Below are positions 17,681 through 27,331 of a stretch of DNA of 64,000 nucleotides, piece after piece (position 1 is the stretch's first letter; every line of letters begins with the position of its first letter). The notes beneath the pieces were generated by a model. The model worked only from the letters and a program-made list of their open reading frames with translations. It had not been told where the DNA came from and ran no database searches. The position numbers and the translations under genes were made by a program. Origin of the DNA: Inhella proteolytica. GTDB lineage: Bacteria; Pseudomonadota; Gammaproteobacteria; Burkholderiales; Burkholderiaceae_C. The DNA lies in the NCBI RefSeq assembly GCF_016093275.1, contig NZ_JAEDAK010000005.1, forward strand, positions 126,001-190,000, given 5' to 3'.

Positions 17681-20600
17681 TCGCCGCGCTGATCCGCTGG
17701 TCCGTGGCCAACCGCTTCCTGGTGCTGCTGGCCACGCTGGGCCTCGCGGCCTGGGGCCTGTTCGCGGTGCGCCACACCGCCGTCGATGCCCTGCCCGATC
17801 TCTCCGACGTGCAGGTCATCATCCGCACCAGCTACCCCGGCCAGGCGCCGCAGATCGTCGAGAACCAGGTCACGTACCCGCTCTCCACCACCATGCTCTC
17901 GGTGCCCGGCGCCAAGGCGGTGCGCGGCTTCTCCTTCTTCGGCGACAGCTTCGTCTACGTGCTGTTCGAAGACGGCACCGATCTGTACTGGGCCCGTTCG
18001 CGCGTGCTCGAGTACCTGAACCAGGTGCAGGGCCGGCTGCCGGCCACGGCGCGCCCGGCCCTCGGGCCCGATGCCACCGGCGTCGGCTGGATCTACCAGT
18101 ACAGCCTGGTGGACCGCAGCGGCCGCCACGACCTGGCGCAGCTGCGCTCGCTGCAGGACTGGTTCCTGAAGTACGAGCTCAAGGCCCTGCCGAACGTGGC
18201 CGAGGTGGCCACCGTGGGCGGCATGGTGCGCCAGGTGCAGGTGCTGCTGGATCCGCTGCGCCTGGCCAGCCAGGGCCTGACGCACGAGCAGGTGCTGATG
18301 GCCCTGCGCGCCGCCAACCAGGAGACCGGCGGCGCCGTGCTGGAACTGGCCGAGACCGAATTCATGGTGCGCGCCAGCGGTTACCTGCAGAGCCTGGACG
18401 ACTTCCGCGCCATCCCGCTCAAGCGCGCCGGCCGCACCCCGGTGCGCCTGGGCGATGTGGCCACGGTGCAGATCGGCCCCGAGATGCGCCGCGGCATTGC
18501 CGAGCTGGACGGCCAGGGCGAGGTGGTGGGCGGCGTGGTGATCCTGCGCTCGGGCAAGAACGCGCGCGAGACCATCGCCGCCGTCAAGGCCCGGCTGAAG
18601 GAGCTGAAGACCAGCCTGCCGCAGGGCGTGGAGCTGGTGACCAGCTACGACCGCAGCCAGCTGATCGACCGCGCCATCCTCAACTTGCGCAACAAGCTGC
18701 TGGAGGAGTTCCTCGTCGTCGCCGCGGTCTGCGCGCTCTTCCTCTGGCATCTGCGCTCGTCCCTGGTGGCCATCGTCTCGCTGCCGCTCGGCATCCTGGT
18801 CGCCTTCATCCTGATGCGCCAGCAGGGCCTGAACGCCAACATCATGTCGCTCGGCGGCATCGCCATCGCCATCGGCGCCATGGTGGACGCGGCGGTGGTC
18901 ATGATCGAGAACGCGCACAAGCGCATCGAGGCCTGGCAGCACGCTCACCCGGGCCAAGCGCTCAAGGGCGAGGAACACTGGCGCGTGATGACCGAGGCCG
19001 CCGTCGAGGTCGGCCCGGCCCTGTTCTTCTCGCTGCTCATCATCACGCTCTCCTTCATCCCGGTGTTCACGCTGGAAGCGCAGGAGGGCCGGCTGTTCGG
19101 CCCGCTGGCCTTCACCAAGACCTATGCGATGGCCGCGGCCGCCGGCCTGGCCGTCACCCTGATCCCGGTGCTGATGGGCCTGTGGATCCGCGGCCGCATC
19201 CCCGACGAACAGCGCAACCCGCTGAACCGGCTGCTGATCAAGGCCTACCGCCCGCTGCTCGAAGCCGTGCTGGCCTGGCCCAAGACCACCTTGCTGGTGG
19301 CCGCGCTGATCTTCCTGACGGCGCTCTGGCCCGCCAGCCGCCTGGGCGGCGAGTTCCTGCCGCCGCTGGATGAGGGCGATCTGCTCTACATGCCCACCGC
19401 CCTGCCTGGGCTCTCGGCCCAGAAGGCCGCCGAGCTGCTGCAGCAGAGCAACCGCCTGATCAAGACCGTGCCCGAGGTGGCCACGGTGACCGGCAAGGCC
19501 GGCCGCGCCGAGAGCGCCACCGACCCCGCGCCGCTGGAGATGTTCGAAACCACCGTGCGCCTGAAACCGCGCGAGCAATGGCGGCCCGGCATGACGCCCG
19601 AGAAGCTGGTGGAGGAGCTGGACCGCGCCGTCCGGCTGCCCGGCATCGCCAACATCTGGGTGCCGCCCATCCGCAACCGCATCGACATGCTGGCCACCGG
19701 CATCAAGAGCCCCATCGGCATCAAGGTCAGCGGCGCCAGCCTGGCCGAGATCGAGCGCGTCGCCCAGCAGATCGAGAAGGCCGCGCAGGGCGTGCCCGGC
19801 GTGGCCTCGGCCCTGGCCGAACGCCTGACCGGCGGCCGGTATGTCGATGTCGACATCGACCGCGAGGCCGCCGGTCGCTACGGCCTGAACATCGCCGATG
19901 TGCAATCGGTGGTGGCCACCTTGATCGGCGGCGAGACCGTGGGCGAAACCGTGGAGGGCCGCGCCCGCTACCCCATCAGCCTGCGCTACCCGCGCGAATG
20001 GCGCGACACCGTGCCGGCCCTGCAGGCCCTGCCCATCCTCACGCCCCTGGGCGAGCAGATCACCCTGGGCGCGGTGGCCACCGTGCGCGTCAGCGACGGC
20101 CCGCCCATGCTCAAGAGCGAGAACGCGCGCCCCTCGGGCTGGGTCTTCGTGGACGTGCGCGGCCGCGACCTCGCCTCCACCGTCGCCGACCTGCGCCAGG
20201 CCGTGGCCCGGCAGGTGCAGCCCGCGCCCGGCATCGCCTTCGCCTTCTCCGGCCAGTTCGAGTTCCTGGAGCGCGCCAGCGCGCGCCTGCAGATCGTCGT
20301 GCCCGCCACGCTGCTGATCATCTTTGTGCTGCTCCACCTCTGCTTCAAGAGCGCAGCGGAGGCGGCGCTGATCATGGCCACGCTGCCCTTTGCACTCACC
20401 GGCGGCATCTGGTTCCTGTACTGGCTGGGCTTCAACCAGTCCATCGCCACCGGCGTCGGCTTCATCGCCCTGGCCGGCGTGGCCGCCGAGTTCGGCGTGA
20501 TCATGCTGATCTACCTGAAGCAGGCCTGGGCGGCCCGACTGGCCGCCGGGCGATGCACCGAGGCCGACCTGCTCGACGCCATCCGCGAAGGCGCCGTGCT

Positions 20601-20802
20601 GCGCGTCCGCCCCAAGCTCATGACCGTGGCCGTCATCCTGGCCGGCCTGCTGCCCATCCTCTGGGGCAGCGGCACGGGCAGCGAGGTGATGAGCCGGATT
20701 GCGGCGCCGATGGTGGGCGGGATGATCACGGCGCCTTTGTTGTCGTTGTTTGTGGTGCCGGTGGTGTATTTGTTGGTGGAGAGGCGGGGGGCGCGGGGGT
20801 GA
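17677..20802 (+). CDS. cusA: Heavy-metal RND pump CusA
   Basis: 1041 residues with twelve predicted transmembrane helices and two large periplasmic loops. The helix-4 motif [24 protein letters not shown] is of the monovalent-cation (HME-RND, Cu/Ag) type rather than the CzcA type. All three methionines of the known CusA metal site are present: Met572 ([10 protein letters not shown]), Met622 (PLEMFETT) and Met671 (NRIDMLATG), one residue offset from E. coli 573/623/672. The proton-driven pump exports Cu(I)/Ag(I) from periplasm and cytosol. It is the last gene of the copper operon; the convergent PIN gene ends 100 bp later. Confidence 0.96.
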   Translation: MIAALIRWSVANRFLVLLATLGLAAWGLFAVRHTAVDALPDLSDVQVIIRTSYPGQAPQIVENQVTYPLSTTMLSVPGAKAVRGFSFFGDSFVYVLFEDGTDLYWARSRVLEYLNQVQGRLPATARPALGPDATGVGWIYQYSLVDRSGRHDLAQLRSLQDWFLKYELKALPNVAEVATVGGMVRQVQVLLDPLRLASQGLTHEQVLMALRAANQETGGAVLELAETEFMVRASGYLQSLDDFRAIPLKRAGRTPVRLGDVATVQIGPEMRRGIAELDGQGEVVGGVVILRSGKNARETIAAVKARLKELKTSLPQGVELVTSYDRSQLIDRAILNLRNKLLEEFLVVAAVCALFLWHLRSSLVAIVSLPLGILVAFILMRQQGLNANIMSLGGIAIAIGAMVDAAVVMIENAHKRIEAWQHAHPGQALKGEEHWRVMTEAAVEVGPALFFSLLIITLSFIPVFTLEAQEGRLFGPLAFTKTYAMAAAAGLAVTLIPVLMGLWIRGRIPDEQRNPLNRLLIKAYRPLLEAVLAWPKTTLLVAALIFLTALWPASRLGGEFLPPLDEGDLLYMPTALPGLSAQKAAELLQQSNRLIKTVPEVATVTGKAGRAESATDPAPLEMFETTVRLKPREQWRPGMTPEKLVEELDRAVRLPGIANIWVPPIRNRIDMLATGIKSPIGIKVSGASLAEIERVAQQIEKAAQGVPGVASALAERLTGGRYVDVDIDREAAGRYGLNIADVQSVVATLIGGETVGETVEGRARYPISLRYPREWRDTVPALQALPILTPLGEQITLGAVATVRVSDGPPMLKSENARPSGWVFVDVRGRDLASTVADLRQAVARQVQPAPGIAFAFSGQFEFLERASARLQIVVPATLLIIFVLLHLCFKSAAEAALIMATLPFALTGGIWFLYWLGFNQSIATGVGFIALAGVAAEFGVIMLIYLKQAWAARLAAGRCTEADLLDAIREGAVLRVRPKLMTVAVILAGLLPILWGSGTGSEVMSRIAAPMVGGMITAPLLSLFVVPVVYLLVERRGARG

Positions 20803-20893
20803 GGGGCTTCAGGCTGTCAACGGACCTTCGCGGCAGGCTGAGTGGCCAGCATCTTTCGACTCGCCACCGAACTGCGTTGCTTCAAACTCGTTG

Positions 20894-20912
20894 TGCCCGC
20901 ATCTAGCGGGCA
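20894..20912. terminator. Hairpin between convergent cusA and PIN genes
   Basis: tgcccgc (20894-20900) and gcgggca (20906-20912) form a 7-bp stem with a 5-nt loop. The loop includes the stop codon of the PIN gene (20903-20905). No strong U-tract is visible. Its position between two convergent genes suggests bidirectional termination. Confidence 0.4.
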
Positions 20913-21595
20913 TGAGCGGAGATACACCAACCGCACATCCATTCACCGTCGTCGTAGATCCCCCCAGTCATGTCGGTTTGCTGATGGCACCACCCACAAA
21001 CCGGAAGGTTAAGGCGAGCTCGCTCTGCGTCCATGAACCTTGTGAAGGGGTTGCGATGTCGCTGCTCCGACTGGCGGAACTCAGGCCGGTTCGAGGGCAA
21101 CAGGCTAGGGTCCGGTGGCGAAGCAAACCGGCCGCAGTTGGAGCACCAATGGCCACCATGATGAGGAATCGTGCTGGCCTTCCTGCAATGCGGGCAAACG
21201 ATTTGCCCAACGACACCTGTCGCAACGACAGGGGCTGGCGCAAGTTCATCAACGCTCTCAACTCTGCGACATTGCATACCGCTGCCGTTAAGGTGCTTCA
21301 GCAGCGGGTCAAAACCCTTGTCGCCGCTCAAGACAAAGCACTGTGTGTCAGGGGCAGTCTCGAAGGTACGTCCCAACTCGAAGGCGATATGGAAGTCCAG
21401 GGCATTCTTGCCCGCGCCAGAAATCTTCAGAAAGTCCACCCGACTAAACCTATGGGCCGTAGCCTGCTTCCTTGAAGCCTTGGGTGGGTTCTGGCTCGCC
21501 CCAACGAAGATGATTGCGCGGAAGCCCTCGTCGAGCCGCGACAGGTCAACCTTCTGCTTGTTTTCAAAGTCGACGAGTAGCAGCTTCTTGCTCAT
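20903..21595 (-). CDS. PIN-like nuclease with two C-terminal zinc ribbons
   Basis: 230 residues. Residues 1-118 form a PIN/NYN-like nuclease fold: MSKKLLLVDFEN (Asp9), SRVDFLKISGAGKNALDFHIAFELGR (Asp67) and TQCFVLSGDKGFDPLLKHL (Asp92, Asp96) give the acidic residues expected to bind Mg2+ or Mn2+. Two zinc ribbons follow, C134PHC...C151SNC and C200GWC...C221GWC, probably for nucleic-acid or protein binding. The gene overlaps the upstream GHKL ATPase gene by 4 bp (ATGA), so the two are co-translated and likely work together. Base composition is clearly A/T-richer than in the flanking genes, suggesting transfer. RNA is the usual PIN substrate, but this is untested here. Confidence 0.8.
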   Translation of the reverse strand: MSKKLLLVDFENKQKVDLSRLDEGFRAIIFVGASQNPPKASRKQATAHRFSRVDFLKISGAGKNALDFHIAFELGRTFETAPDTQCFVLSGDKGFDPLLKHLNGSGMQCRRVESVDELAPAPVVATGVVGQIVCPHCRKASTIPHHGGHWCSNCGRFASPPDPSLLPSNRPEFRQSEQRHRNPFTRFMDAERARLNLPVCGWCHQQTDMTGGIYDDGEWMCGWCISAHAR

Positions 21596-23541
21596 TGCGG
21601 TGCAACCCCTTCTTCAACCAGTTCAGCTTGCATCACGGGAATGGGCTCAAGGAACTTCCGCAATTCGTCTTGCTGATCCACAAGAAACGGTGCGTCCTTG
21701 ACCTTAGTGTGAAGGTTCAGCAATCGCTTCTCGGCACGGATAAGAATGGTGTCGTAGAGCATCGGAACGATCTTCACTTCGTCGCCTTCGGTGCGGGGTT
21801 CGTTCTCACCCTGTTCAATTCGGTCGCCCAGCACGAAGCCATCAACGCGGGTTGTCTTCCGCAAGTAGCCTCTAGCGCGAAGCTCTTTGACGTACTTCCA
21901 GACTTGATCCTTCTCTCTGCTGCCGAGGGCAAGCCCCGTGGTCTTCAGGTCAATGATTACTAGGTGCTCAACACCGTCTTCGTCATGACTTTCCTCGTCG
22001 TAGGACGCGCGGGCATAGAACCCGACGCTGCTATCAGGAAGGGCTACGAAGTCAGGCCGTCTGAGGGAGCCCTTGCCGTCTTCATCCTTGAAGATTGTTT
22101 TGATAACGGTGGTCATGCCCTTGTTTGAGGTGAACTCAATCGAATCGAACTGGGCGCCGAACATCCATAGGCCGCGCTCAAAAAGCGGCTGCAGTTCATG
22201 CACCTCGTCAAGGCCCACCTGCTTCAGCTTGGTACGGAGTTCGCCAATAAGTTTGAGCCGATTCTGAATCTCGTCCAAGACCAGTTTGGCCATGCCGATG
22301 GTCCACTCAGCAAGGATGGCGTGAAGAGAGTCGTAGTCGTTGGCATCGCACCTGTGAAGAAGATCCAACAGCCCATACCGGGACTTCGCTTGCTCAAGCT
22401 TGGCGAGGATCGTGGACAACTGGACGATCTCGTTCTCTCCAAAGTTTGGGCACAGGTCGACAACTTCGTTGACGAAGCTTTCAACCCTGTCTTTGCTGAC
22501 CGGCGAAAGGGTGTTCACCGTGTTGCCGATGCGTTCAATGACCGCGCCACGGCGTGACTCCCTCTCAGCCTTTCCGCCCTCAAAGATGATCTGGCGAATG
22601 CGATCTTGAACAACTTCGCGAGTCTTGAGCCATGCATCGTTTGGCTCCTTGAAGCCACTCCAATCGTCGAGTACGGCCCCCTGTCCATTCAGGAAGTCAG
22701 CTTGCACGATGAAGGTAAATCGCTTGGCCTCTGACGTGCGACCGTCAAGAATCCGCTCGTAGTCGCTCCGACTCCACTTGCACTGACCTACAGCGCGGTT
22801 TTGGACCCACCAAGCAATCCCGTGTTGCTTGGTCGTCTTGTCAGCCTTTTTCGTATCGATATGCAGGAGCTGGACCTTGCCGTAGCCCTCCACCTCCACT
22901 GTCTGCTGGGATAGCAGCGCGGGGATGTCCTTGAAGCCGATCTGCCTACGACCGATGTAGACCTTGAAAGCTGGGTTGGCCAAGAACCTGCTACCAATCA
23001 GCTCACGTGCCTTCTCTTCGGTGAAGAGGAGCGGTGGTATCGCTCCGGTACCTTCAATGGTCGTGCCGTGGCCGCTAACGCCCTCAGCTCTGAATGAGAT
23101 TTCATCCAGGACCAGCGGATTTGTAGCGGTGCGCCGCACCTTGCAGACGAACTCTTGGCCGTCCTTTCGAGACGTGACGACGTACTCACTGGCAAAGCAG
23201 AAACTGGCGAATCGGCCCTTACCGTTCTTACCGAAGACCATTCGTGGGATGCCAACGACGTCAACCGGCGGATCCGACCTCTCGCCCTGTGCCGCGAGCC
23301 GGTTGTACGCGATGGTTCTCCAGATGTGCTGGAACTCTGCTCTTGTCATTCCCTTGCCGTTGTCTTCGATCTTGAACTGCCTTTGGTCTTTCAGGCTTGG
23401 CAAGGAGATCCGGACATCGGTGGCATAGGCGTCCCAGCAGTTGGCGACAAGCTCCACGATGGCAGTCGAGGGGTCGGTGACTATCGAGCCGGCATAACTC
23501 TCGAGGAAGCGTTCGTCGTACAAGAGCGATTGCTGTTCCAT
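21592..23541 (-). CDS. GHKL ATPase with C-terminal PD-(D/E)XK-like domain
   Basis: 649 residues from the ATG at 23541, chosen because AAGGGAGA lies about six bases upstream; an in-frame ATG at 23619 is less likely. The N-terminus is a GHKL (Hsp90/MutL/MORC-like) ATPase. It has the N-box AIVELVANCWDAYAT (Glu30, Asn34, Asp37), G1 EDNGKGM (Asp60), a Walker-like glycine loop FGKNGKGRF (104-111) and G2 GHGTTIE (157-163). A long helical middle follows. Near the C-terminus RRPDFVALPD (Asp497) and VEHLVIIDLKTTG (Asp531-x-Lys533) with QVWKYVKELRARGY have the order of a PD-(D/E)XK nuclease core. It is coupled to the PIN gene. The combination suggests an ATP-gated nuclease, plausibly antiphage; function is inferred. 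Confidence 0.8.
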   Translation of the reverse strand: MEQQSLLYDERFLESYAGSIVTDPSTAIVELVANCWDAYATDVRISLPSLKDQRQFKIEDNGKGMTRAEFQHIWRTIAYNRLAAQGERSDPPVDVVGIPRMVFGKNGKGRFASFCFASEYVVTSRKDGQEFVCKVRRTATNPLVLDEISFRAEGVSGHGTTIEGTGAIPPLLFTEEKARELIGSRFLANPAFKVYIGRRQIGFKDIPALLSQQTVEVEGYGKVQLLHIDTKKADKTTKQHGIAWWVQNRAVGQCKWSRSDYERILDGRTSEAKRFTFIVQADFLNGQGAVLDDWSGFKEPNDAWLKTREVVQDRIRQIIFEGGKAERESRRGAVIERIGNTVNTLSPVSKDRVESFVNEVVDLCPNFGENEIVQLSTILAKLEQAKSRYGLLDLLHRCDANDYDSLHAILAEWTIGMAKLVLDEIQNRLKLIGELRTKLKQVGLDEVHELQPLFERGLWMFGAQFDSIEFTSNKGMTTVIKTIFKDEDGKGSLRRPDFVALPDSSVGFYARASYDEESHDEDGVEHLVIIDLKTTGLALGSREKDQVWKYVKELRARGYLRKTTRVDGFVLGDRIEQGENEPRTEGDEVKIVPMLYDTILIRAEKRLLNLHTKVKDAPFLVDQQDELRKFLEPIPVMQAELVEEGVAPQ

Positions 23542-23637
23542 CCATGTCTCCCTTGAATGTGTTGGCAGGTGAAGCTGGGCAAGCGGCGATAGGCCGAGCC
23601 GGCTATTCCGATTAGGCATTGTTGAACGCTCTCGACG

Positions 23638-25131
23638 CTACAAAGCCGCCTTCTGCTTGAGCTCCCGCACCGCCTCCGCCAAGCGCCTCACCCCCACATC
23701 AATCCGCTCCAACTCCAGCAAGGCATAGCCCATCACCAGCCCCGCCGGCCGCTCCCGGCTCGCTGCCGGGCTGTGCGGATGGAAGTAAGGCCCCAGGGCG
23801 TACACGCGCACGCCGCGCGCCAGCGCGGCGGCCACCAGCGCAGCTTCTTGGCTGGCCCTCAGGCCAGGCAGCCACAGCACCAGATGCAGGCCGGCGGCGG
23901 CGCCCTGCAGTTCCGCCTGATCGCCCAGATGCCGCTGCAACGCCTCCACCAGCGCGCGCTGGCGGGCCTGCTGCAATCGGCGCAGGCGGCGCACATGGCG
24001 GCTGTAGCTGCCGTCTTCCAGCATGCGCGCCAGCGTGCGCTGCGGGCCGGTGGCGGCATGGCGGTCGCTGAGCCGTTTGGCGGCGGCGAAGGGCTGCACC
24101 AGCGCGGGCGGCAGCACCAGGTAGCCCAGGCGCAGCTGGGGCGAGAGGGTCTTGGAAAAGGTGCCCACATGGATGACCCGGCCCTGCGTGTCGAGCGACT
24201 GCAGCGTGGCCTCGGGGCGCAGGGCGTAGCGGTACTCGCTGTCGTAGTCGTCTTCGATGACCCAGGCGCGGTGCTGGGCCGCCCAGTCCAGCAGCTGCAG
24301 GCGGCGCGCGATGGGCAGGAAGGCGCCGAGCGGGAACTGGTGCGTGGGCGTCACGTAGGCCAGGCGCGCCGGGCCCAGGGCGGCGAGCTGCGCGGTGCGC
24401 AGGCCCTGCGCGTCCACGTCCACGCACAGCAGGCGGGCGCCGTAGGCCTCGAAGGCGTGGTGGGCGATGCGGTAGCCGGGGTTCTCCACCGCCACCCGGT
24501 CGCCGGGGTTGACGAGCAGGCGCGCGCACAGGTCCAGCGCCTGCTGCGAGCCGCTGACGATCATCAGCTGCTCCAGCGCGCAGCGCAGGCCGCGGGTCTG
24601 GGCCAGATGCGCCTGCAGGGCCCGGCGCAGCGCCAGATTGCCGAGCGGGTCTTCGTACGCCAGGCGCGGGCTGCGCTGGCGCTCGACGGCGCGCAGGGCC
24701 TTGAGCCAGGCCGCGGTGGGGAAGTCTTGCCCCGAGAGGGCGCCGTAGCCGAAGTCGATCTCACCCGGCCGGGGCGGCACCGGCGCGGGGAACTGCAGGC
24801 CGGCCATGTGCTCGCCGATGGCCGAGAGCGGGCCGGCCAGGGCGGCCTGGCCAGCCAACAAGGCCGTGTCGGCGCTGGACCGAACCGGCGGCACCGCCGC
24901 CCCGGCCGCCACCCGGCTGGCGGCGCCGGCGCGGCTTTCGATGAAGCCATCGGCCGCCAGCTGCTCGTACACGCCGCTCACGGTGGCGCGCGACAGGCCG
25001 CGCTCGGCCGCCAGCGCGCGCGTAGAGGGCAGGGCCGAGCCGGCGGCAAAGCTGCCGTCGGCAATGCGGGCGCGAACCTCTTCATACAGCGCCCGGCTCC
25101 GGCCGGGCCGGCGTGCGCCGGCTATTGGCAT
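23638..25131 (-). CDS. MocR/PdxR-type regulator (GntR domain fused to aminotransferase-like domain)
   Basis: 497 residues. Residues 10-75 are a GntR winged helix (SRALYEEVRARIADGSFAAGSALPSTRALAAERGLSRATVSGVYEQLAADGFIESR). The rest is a fold-type I aminotransferase domain with the PLP lysine in HVGTFSKTLSPQLRLGYL and DDYDSEYRY upstream of it. MocR proteins use PLP as an effector-binding cofactor, not for transamination. The gene is divergent from the PaiB-like gene with 144 bp between, the usual arrangement for a MocR regulator and its target. The region between is therefore the likely operator. Confidence 0.92.
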   Translation of the reverse strand: MPIAGARRPGRSRALYEEVRARIADGSFAAGSALPSTRALAAERGLSRATVSGVYEQLAADGFIESRAGAASRVAAGAAVPPVRSSADTALLAGQAALAGPLSAIGEHMAGLQFPAPVPPRPGEIDFGYGALSGQDFPTAAWLKALRAVERQRSPRLAYEDPLGNLALRRALQAHLAQTRGLRCALEQLMIVSGSQQALDLCARLLVNPGDRVAVENPGYRIAHHAFEAYGARLLCVDVDAQGLRTAQLAALGPARLAYVTPTHQFPLGAFLPIARRLQLLDWAAQHRAWVIEDDYDSEYRYALRPEATLQSLDTQGRVIHVGTFSKTLSPQLRLGYLVLPPALVQPFAAAKRLSDRHAATGPQRTLARMLEDGSYSRHVRRLRRLQQARQRALVEALQRHLGDQAELQGAAAGLHLVLWLPGLRASQEAALVAAALARGVRVYALGPYFHPHSPAASRERPAGLVMGYALLELERIDVGVRRLAEAVRELKQKAAL

Positions 25132-25275
25132 GGCGGCATGGCCTTCAACTGGTCTGGTGATTCGGTGCGGAACTGGTCATTTTCAGCGGGCCGGCTTGGC
25201 GGCACAGTCCGGGCTGCGTCGGCGCCGGCCGGCTTTCCGTGCCCAAGCACTTGCTCACCCACTTCCCGCACCGCC

Positions 25276-25923
25276 ATGTACCTGCCCCCGCAATTTGCCG
25301 AACCCCGTGTGGAAGAACTGGAGCGCATCGTGCGCGAGAACCCGCTGGGGATGTTGGTGACGCACGGCGCCGCGGGCCTGGATGCCGAGCACCTGCCCTT
25401 CTGGCTGGAAGAGGACGAGGGCGGCGCGCTGCGCTTGCTGGCCCATGTGGCGCGCGCCAACCCGGTGTGGCAGACGGTGCGCGAGGGCGAGCCGGTGCTG
25501 GTGGTGTTCCGCGGCGTGCAGGGCTACATCTCACCCAACTGGTACCCGGGCAAGCAGGAGACGCACCGCCGCGTGCCGACCTGGAATTACGAGGTGGTGC
25601 ACGCCCACGGCAGCCTGCAGGCGCGCGACGGCGACGAGAAGTTCCTGCGCGGCGCGCTGGCCCGCCTGACGCGCCAGCACGAGGCCAGCCAGCCCACGCC
25701 CTGGAAGATGGGCGACGCGCCGCCCGACTTCCTGGCCGAGATCCTGCAGCACATCGTCGGCATCGAGGTGCGTGTCACGCGCCTGGAGGGCAAGCGCAAG
25801 CTGAGCCAGCACCACGCCACACCGGACCGCGAGGGCGCGATCCGGGGGCTGGAGGCCCAGGGGAATGCCGGCCTGGCGCAGGCGATGCGGGCGACTGGCC
25901 CGGCCCTGGCGGGGGCGGACTGA
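25276..25923 (+). CDS. PaiB-family FMN-binding protein
   Basis: 215 residues from the ATG at 25276. The whole length follows the PaiB/FMN-binding split-barrel family: MYLPPQFAEPRVEELERIVRENPLGMLVT, AEHLPFWLEE, LLAHVARANPVWQTVREGEPVLVVFRGVQGYISPNWYPGKQETHRRVPTWNYEVVHAHG and GIEVRVTRLEGKRKLSQHH. The YISPNWYP and PTWNY motifs are the most diagnostic. Described members bind flavin or heme and were first reported as negative regulators of protease and sporulation genes in Bacillus; their role here is unknown. It is probably controlled by the divergent MocR regulator. Confidence 0.92.
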   Translation: MYLPPQFAEPRVEELERIVRENPLGMLVTHGAAGLDAEHLPFWLEEDEGGALRLLAHVARANPVWQTVREGEPVLVVFRGVQGYISPNWYPGKQETHRRVPTWNYEVVHAHGSLQARDGDEKFLRGALARLTRQHEASQPTPWKMGDAPPDFLAEILQHIVGIEVRVTRLEGKRKLSQHHATPDREGAIRGLEAQGNAGLAQAMRATGPALAGAD

Positions 25924-25943
25924 GCAGGCCGCTGTGGCGCCGC

Positions 25944-27140
25944 TCAGGCCCGGGCCGGGTGGCGCCGCAGCACCAGGGCCGCGGCCACGGCGCTGAGGGC
26001 TGCGCCGGCGTAGAAGGTGGCGGCGGAACCGAACCCATCCCAGAGCAGCCCGGCCAGCGCGCTGGCCAGCAGCAGGGCCACACCGCTCACCAGATTGAAG
26101 AAGCCGAAGGCGGTGCCGCGCAACGCGGCCGGGGCCTCGGCCGCCACCATGGCGGCCAGCAGGCCCTGGGTCATGCCCATGTGCACGCCCCAGAGCGTCA
26201 CGCCCGCCAGCACGCCGGCCCAATGCCCGGCCGTGGCCAGCACCAGGTCTGCCACCACCAGCACCAGCAGGCCGGCCGCCAGCAGCTGGTGATGGCTCAT
26301 GCGGTCTGACAGTCGGCCGAAGGGATAGGCCGTGGCCGCGTACACGAGGTTCATGGCCACCATCACCAGCGGCACCAGGGCCAGGGCGATGCCGCTTTGC
26401 TCGGCGCGCAGCACCAGAAAGGCCTCGCTGAAGCGCGCCAGCGTGAACACCGCGCCCAGGGCCACCACCCACCAGTAGCCGCGGCCCAACTGGCGCAGGC
26501 GTTCGCGGCGGATGGGGTTGCTGCGCTGCTCGGCCGCCGGGCCCGCGGGCTCGCGGATGCCGAACAGCAGCAGGCCCACCGCCAGCAGCCCCGGAATGAC
26601 GGCGACCCAGAACACGGCCCGGAAGTCGTTCGCCCACAGCAGCATCAGCCCCACCGCCAGCAGCGGGCCGAGGAAGGCGCCCACCGTGTCGAGCGACTGG
26701 CGCAGCCCGAAGGCCGCGCCGCGCAGCTCGGGCGGGGCCAGGTCGGCCACCAGGGCGTCGCGCGGGGCGCCACGCACGCCCTTGCCCAGCCGGTCCAGCA
26801 GGCGGGCCGTGAGCACCCAGCCCGTGGTGGGGGCCAGCGCAAACAAGGGCTTGGTGAGCGCCCCCAGCGCGTAGCCGAACAGGGCCAGGCCCTTGCGCCG
26901 GCCCAGGTAGTCGCTCAGCGCGCCGGAGAACACCTTGACGACCAGCGCGGTGGCCTCGGCCAGGCCTTCGATGAGGCCGAGCACCAGCGCGCTGGCACCC
27001 AGCGTGCCCACCAGGAACAGGGGCAGCAGGCTGTGCACCATCTCCGAGGAGATGTCCATCAGCAGGCTGACGAAACCCAGCACCCACACGGCGGCGGGGA
27101 TGCGGCCTGGGGCGGCCGAAGGGTTGGGGGGAAGGGGCAT
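25944..27140 (-). CDS. Major facilitator superfamily transporter
   Basis: 398 residues from the ATG at 27140. Twelve hydrophobic segments are visible. The cytoplasmic loop between helices 2 and 3 carries an MFS motif (SGALSDYLGRRKGLALFGYALGALTKPLFA), and helices 4-5 contain RLLDRLGKGVRGAPRDALVADLAPPELRGAAFGLRQSLDTVGAFLGPLLA. This RLGKGxRxxPRDAL pattern marks a subgroup of uncharacterised MFS exporters common in Proteobacteria. The substrate is unknown. It is convergent with the PaiB gene (20 bp between stops) and divergent from the Fic gene. Confidence 0.9.
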   Translation of the reverse strand: MPLPPNPSAAPGRIPAAVWVLGFVSLLMDISSEMVHSLLPLFLVGTLGASALVLGLIEGLAEATALVVKVFSGALSDYLGRRKGLALFGYALGALTKPLFALAPTTGWVLTARLLDRLGKGVRGAPRDALVADLAPPELRGAAFGLRQSLDTVGAFLGPLLAVGLMLLWANDFRAVFWVAVIPGLLAVGLLLFGIREPAGPAAEQRSNPIRRERLRQLGRGYWWVVALGAVFTLARFSEAFLVLRAEQSGIALALVPLVMVAMNLVYAATAYPFGRLSDRMSHHQLLAAGLLVLVVADLVLATAGHWAGVLAGVTLWGVHMGMTQGLLAAMVAAEAPAALRGTAFGFFNLVSGVALLLASALAGLLWDGFGSAATFYAGAALSAVAAALVLRRHPARA

Positions 27141-27203
27141 TGATGCAGCGTAGCGGCGGGCTTGAATCGGGTGCCGATGTTTCACATGGCCGAGCTGGAA
27201 ATT

Positions 27204-27271
27204 CAAGTTGTGCTGCGCCGTCATTCAACTTGTTGTTCTGCTCAGAATGAATGCAAGTTGTTGTCTATAAA
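27204..27271 (+). promoter_or_regulatory. A/T-rich promoter region with repeated CAASTTG elements before the Fic gene
   Basis: CAAGTTG at 27204-27210, CAACTTG at 27226-27232 and CAAGTTG at 27254-27260 form one inverted and one direct repeat in an unusually A/T-rich stretch. TATAAA (27266-27271) could be a -10 element. The repeats may be a regulator site for the Fic gene or the divergent MFS gene. No binding protein can be named. Confidence 0.35.
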
Positions 27272-27331
27272 GGAATTGAAAGCCGAAAATTGAAGATAGT
27301 ATTTCGACTCGATTCCAGATGCTGCTTGCCC

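Noticed and set aside
17515-20337. Open frame of about 940 codons antisense to cusA
   Set aside because: Shadow of cusB-cusA; no recognisable domain.
23542-23637. Attachment-site-like repeats flanking the PIN-GHKL island
   Set aside because: I found no convincing direct repeat pair at both ends and no integrase or tRNA nearby.
27251-27331. Upstream in-frame start for the Fic gene
   Set aside because: The stretch is A/T-rich, contains TATAAA and repeat elements, and looks like promoter DNA rather than coding sequence.
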